This document shows, piece by piece, positions 5,057 to 6,906 of a DNA stretch of 6,906 nt; within the stretch, counting starts at the first letter, position 1; each line of letters begins with the position of its first letter. Made by a program: the position numbers and the translations under genes. The stretch lies in the NCBI GenBank assembly GCA_002483425.1, contig DLHW01000007.1:1-6906 (forward strand). The letters are read 5' to 3'. The notes below the pieces were generated by a model that did not search any database, had not been told where the DNA came from, and saw nothing but the letters and a program-made list of their open reading frames with translations. Origin of the DNA: Methylococcaceae bacterium UBA7658. Its GTDB lineage: Bacteria; Pseudomonadota; Gammaproteobacteria; Methylococcales; Methylomonadaceae.

Positions 5057-6111
5057 CAGAGGACACCCCGTTTGATTTGGTCACTCTCGATGGCTTCGAA
5101 GAGTGCCTGGAAGTTGCCTTCCCCGAAACCTTCATTACCCTTGCGTTGGATGATTTCAAAAAAAATCGGGCCGATTACGGTGTTGGTAAAAATTTGCAGT
5201 AACAGCCCAGTACTGACGGCGGGATCGCCGTCGATCAATATCCTGTCGTTACGCAAGCGCGCCAACGCTTCGTGATGACCGGGTATCCTGTCGTTAATCG
5301 TGTCATAGTAAGTTTCGGGCACATCCATAAACTGGACACCGTTAGCCCGCAATTGCTCTACAGAGGCGTAGATGTCCTCGGTAGCCAGGGCGATGTGCTG
5401 GATACCCTCACCGTGGTAGGCATCGAGATATTCTTGGATTTGCGATTTGGGGTCGGTCGGTTCGTTGATCGGGATACGGATTTTGCCGCAAGGGCTGGTC
5501 ATGGCGCGGGATTTCAAGCCGGTCACTTTGCCGTGTATGTCAAAATAGCGGATTTCGCGGAAATTGAACAGCCATTGGTAAAATTCCGCCCATTTGTCCA
5601 TACCGCCATGGTAAACATTATGGGTCAAGTGGTCTATAGCGGTCAGCCCGAACCCTGTAGGTTTGAAGTCAGCACCCTCCAACGGTATGAAATCCACGTC
5701 ATAAATGGAATGCTCCTCCCCATAACGATCAATCAGATAGATCAGGCTACGGCCAATGCCACGGATTGCCGGAATGTTGAGTTCCATCGGCCCGACATGG
5801 CCTTGATAGGGTTGGGCACCCAGTCTGATGGCACGGTTTAGGCACTCAGCGGCATTTTTGACCCTGATAGCAAACGCACATATGGAAGGGCCATGCACTT
5901 TCGCAAAAGCCTGGGCGAAACTGTCCGGCTCATGGTTGATGATAAAGTTGATTTCCCCCTGCCGATAAAGCACCACATCCTTGGAACGGTGTTTTGCGAT
6001 GGCGGCAAAACCCATAAGGGTAAATAATCGTTCTAACTCACGGGTATCCGGCGCGGTATATTCGACGAATTCAAAGCCATCTGTCCCAACCGGATTCGCT
6101 GCACTGTTCAT
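5056..6111 (-). CDS. hppD: 4-hydroxyphenylpyruvate dioxygenase
   Basis: The enzyme (EC 1.13.11.27) converts 4-hydroxyphenylpyruvate, the transamination product of tyrosine, to homogentisate with O2, losing CO2. The 351-residue product has the usual bacterial length and two vicinal-oxygen-chelate domains. The iron(II) ligands are evident: H161 in AIDHLTHNV, H239 in GIQHIAL and E319 in FFEIIQR. The C-terminal gate region with NEGFGEGNFQALFEAIE (326-342) is also typical. It is the first gene of the four-gene operon. The ATG at 6111-6109 is preceded by GGAGG (6119-6123, read on the minus strand) at 7 bases. A TATACA (6132-6137, minus) could be a -10 element, but I see no matching -35; together with the inverted repeat at 6163-6193 this suggests activator-dependent control. 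The tyrosine aminotransferase needed upstream is not in the window. Confidence 0.97.
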   Translation of the reverse strand: MNSAANPVGTDGFEFVEYTAPDTRELERLFTLMGFAAIAKHRSKDVVLYRQGEINFIINHEPDSFAQAFAKVHGPSICAFAIRVKNAAECLNRAIRLGAQPYQGHVGPMELNIPAIRGIGRSLIYLIDRYGEEHSIYDVDFIPLEGADFKPTGFGLTAIDHLTHNVYHGGMDKWAEFYQWLFNFREIRYFDIHGKVTGLKSRAMTSPCGKIRIPINEPTDPKSQIQEYLDAYHGEGIQHIALATEDIYASVEQLRANGVQFMDVPETYYDTINDRIPGHHEALARLRNDRILIDGDPAVSTGLLLQIFTNTVIGPIFFEIIQRKGNEGFGEGNFQALFEAIESDQIKRGVL

Positions 6112-6162
6112 TGCATTGCCTCCGCTTTCATTGTATAGACAGTCAGACTCGAACCTTATTAT

Positions 6163-6193
6163 TAAGTTTCACTGCTTTAACGCCTGAAACTTA
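6163..6193. promoter_or_regulatory. Candidate operator: perfect inverted repeat between divergent genes
   Basis: TAAGTTTCA (6163-6171) and TGAAACTTA (6185-6193) are perfect 9-bp complementary arms spaced by 13 bp, in the 139-bp gap between hppD (minus) and the HDO-like gene (plus). Arm centres are 22 bp apart, two helical turns, which suits a dimeric regulator bound to one face. To its right lie two related blocks, CTTATCTAATC (6190-6200) and CTTATGTCTAATC (6204-6216); each contains TCTAAT, and the second (6210-6215) could be the -10 of the plus-strand gene. No T run follows, so a terminator is unlikely. The regulator is not encoded in the window. Confidence 0.5.
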
Positions 6194-6250
6194 TCTAATC
6201 CGGCTTATGTCTAATCGATAACAAATCGCAACCTTTACCGGAGGTGCATC

Positions 6251-6906
6251 ATGCTAAACGACCTATTAGCCGATTTTGCACATAAGCATCATATCGAGGG
6301 ATTGACAACGCCATCACTGATTGCACTCAGTGAAGGGCGGAACGAATATTCCTTTGATAAAGCAAAACGGTTCCTCAAATTTCAACAGCGTATCAACAAC
6401 GAACTGCTAAAGCATCGTGTCATTACCGACAACCGCTACGCGGCATGGTTTGAACATGGCGACCAGAACTTGGCGCAAATCAAGGCTTTTATCACCCAAT
6501 TCTCCGTGTTTTCCAATCAGTTCCTGATCGCCCAATTACACAAGATGATCCATGCCGATACACTGGAAAGTATGTGGGCATCAAAAGAAATCCTGGCAAA
6601 TGAAATCGGTGTACGGTTCAAATCGACCCGCCAGACAAGCGGCGGGGGCGGGGAAAATCTTGGCACTACTGAAGGCAGCATAGAAGGCGGTGTTTTCCAT
6701 TTTGGCGCAGGCCATTTTGAATGGTTATATAACCTTGCTCTTAAGCTCGACCTTTCGTTTGCCGAAATAGGCCAACCCAAACACGGGACTAAATCTACCT
6801 TGTTTTTCTGCTATGAACTGATCCGGCTTTATGGCGGGGATGACTACCAAATATCCCAAGCCGCCAGTTATGCGGTGGAAAACTGGGCCGCCGCCGGATT
6901 CTGGGG
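6251..6906 (+). CDS. Heme-oxygenase-like diiron (HDO-type) protein, 3' end outside window
   Basis: The frame starts at ATG 6251 with GGAGGT at 6240-6245 and stays open to the window edge (218 codons seen). The product is mostly helical, without signal peptide or membrane segment. The helix pattern resembles the TenA/heme-oxygenase fold: a helix with WFEHGD and a following FITQFSVFSNQFL (residues 65-92), a helix ending in KEILANEIGV (112-121), HFEWLYNLALKLDL (155-168), and SYAVENWAAAGFW (206-218). By analogy with HDO enzymes such as UndA, CADD and SznF, E118, H155 and E210 fall where the first three diiron ligands are expected; the remaining histidine/aspartate motif would lie beyond the edge. 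A glycine-rich loop (131-147) separates the second and third segments. It is divergent from the homogentisate operon. HDO enzymes do N-oxygenation, oxidative C-C cleavage or self-sacrificial chemistry; the substrate here is unknown. A TenA-like or merely structural role is the alternative. Confidence 0.7.
   Translation, partial: MLNDLLADFAHKHHIEGLTTPSLIALSEGRNEYSFDKAKRFLKFQQRINNELLKHRVITDNRYAAWFEHGDQNLAQIKAFITQFSVFSNQFLIAQLHKMIHADTLESMWASKEILANEIGVRFKSTRQTSGGGGENLGTTEGSIEGGVFHFGAGHFEWLYNLALKLDLSFAEIGQPKHGTKSTLFFCYELIRLYGGDDYQISQAASYAVENWAAAGFW

Overview
The window looks like a piece of a gammaproteobacterial chromosome. The coding style, the interspersed palindromic repeats and the type of genes would fit a methanotroph-like member of the Methylococcales, but this lineage call is an impression from reading, not a search result.

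Left part (1-1705): about 1.7 kb with no convincing intact gene. It holds a possible gene edge (1-115, minus), a nested palindrome (117-194), the decayed C-terminal end of an RHS-repeat protein (191-507, minus) with an apparent frameshift in a G run, a short perfect hairpin (600-622), one copy of an interspersed palindromic repeat (about 629-728), several small hairpins, and a 44-codon tail of a glycine-zipper protein (1204-1338, minus). A strongly AT-rich stretch with a 13-bp direct repeat follows. This reads as a graveyard of gene remnants and repeats.

Middle (1706-2322): one plus-strand gene for a stand-alone cyclic-nucleotide-binding-like domain without a DNA-binding part. A second, fuller copy of the interspersed palindrome lies between it and the convergent operon.

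Right part (2323-6111, minus strand): a complete, very compact homogentisate operon transcribed leftwards in pathway order: hppD (4-hydroxyphenylpyruvate to homogentisate), hmgA (homogentisate to maleylacetoacetate), fahA (fumarylacetoacetate to fumarate plus acetoacetate) and maiA (maleylacetoacetate to fumarylacetoacetate). All three junctions overlap (1, 4 and 10 bp), so translation is probably coupled. The products feed tyrosine and phenylalanine carbon into central metabolism.

Far right (6251-6906, plus, running off the edge): a gene divergent from hppD, 139 bp away, whose predicted product resembles the heme-oxygenase-like diiron oxidase/oxygenase (HDO) superfamily. The shared intergenic region carries a perfect 9-bp inverted repeat spaced by 13 bp, a good operator candidate. 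The pairing of an uncharacterised HDO-like enzyme with a tyrosine-degradation operon under a possibly shared operator is the most interesting signal in the window.
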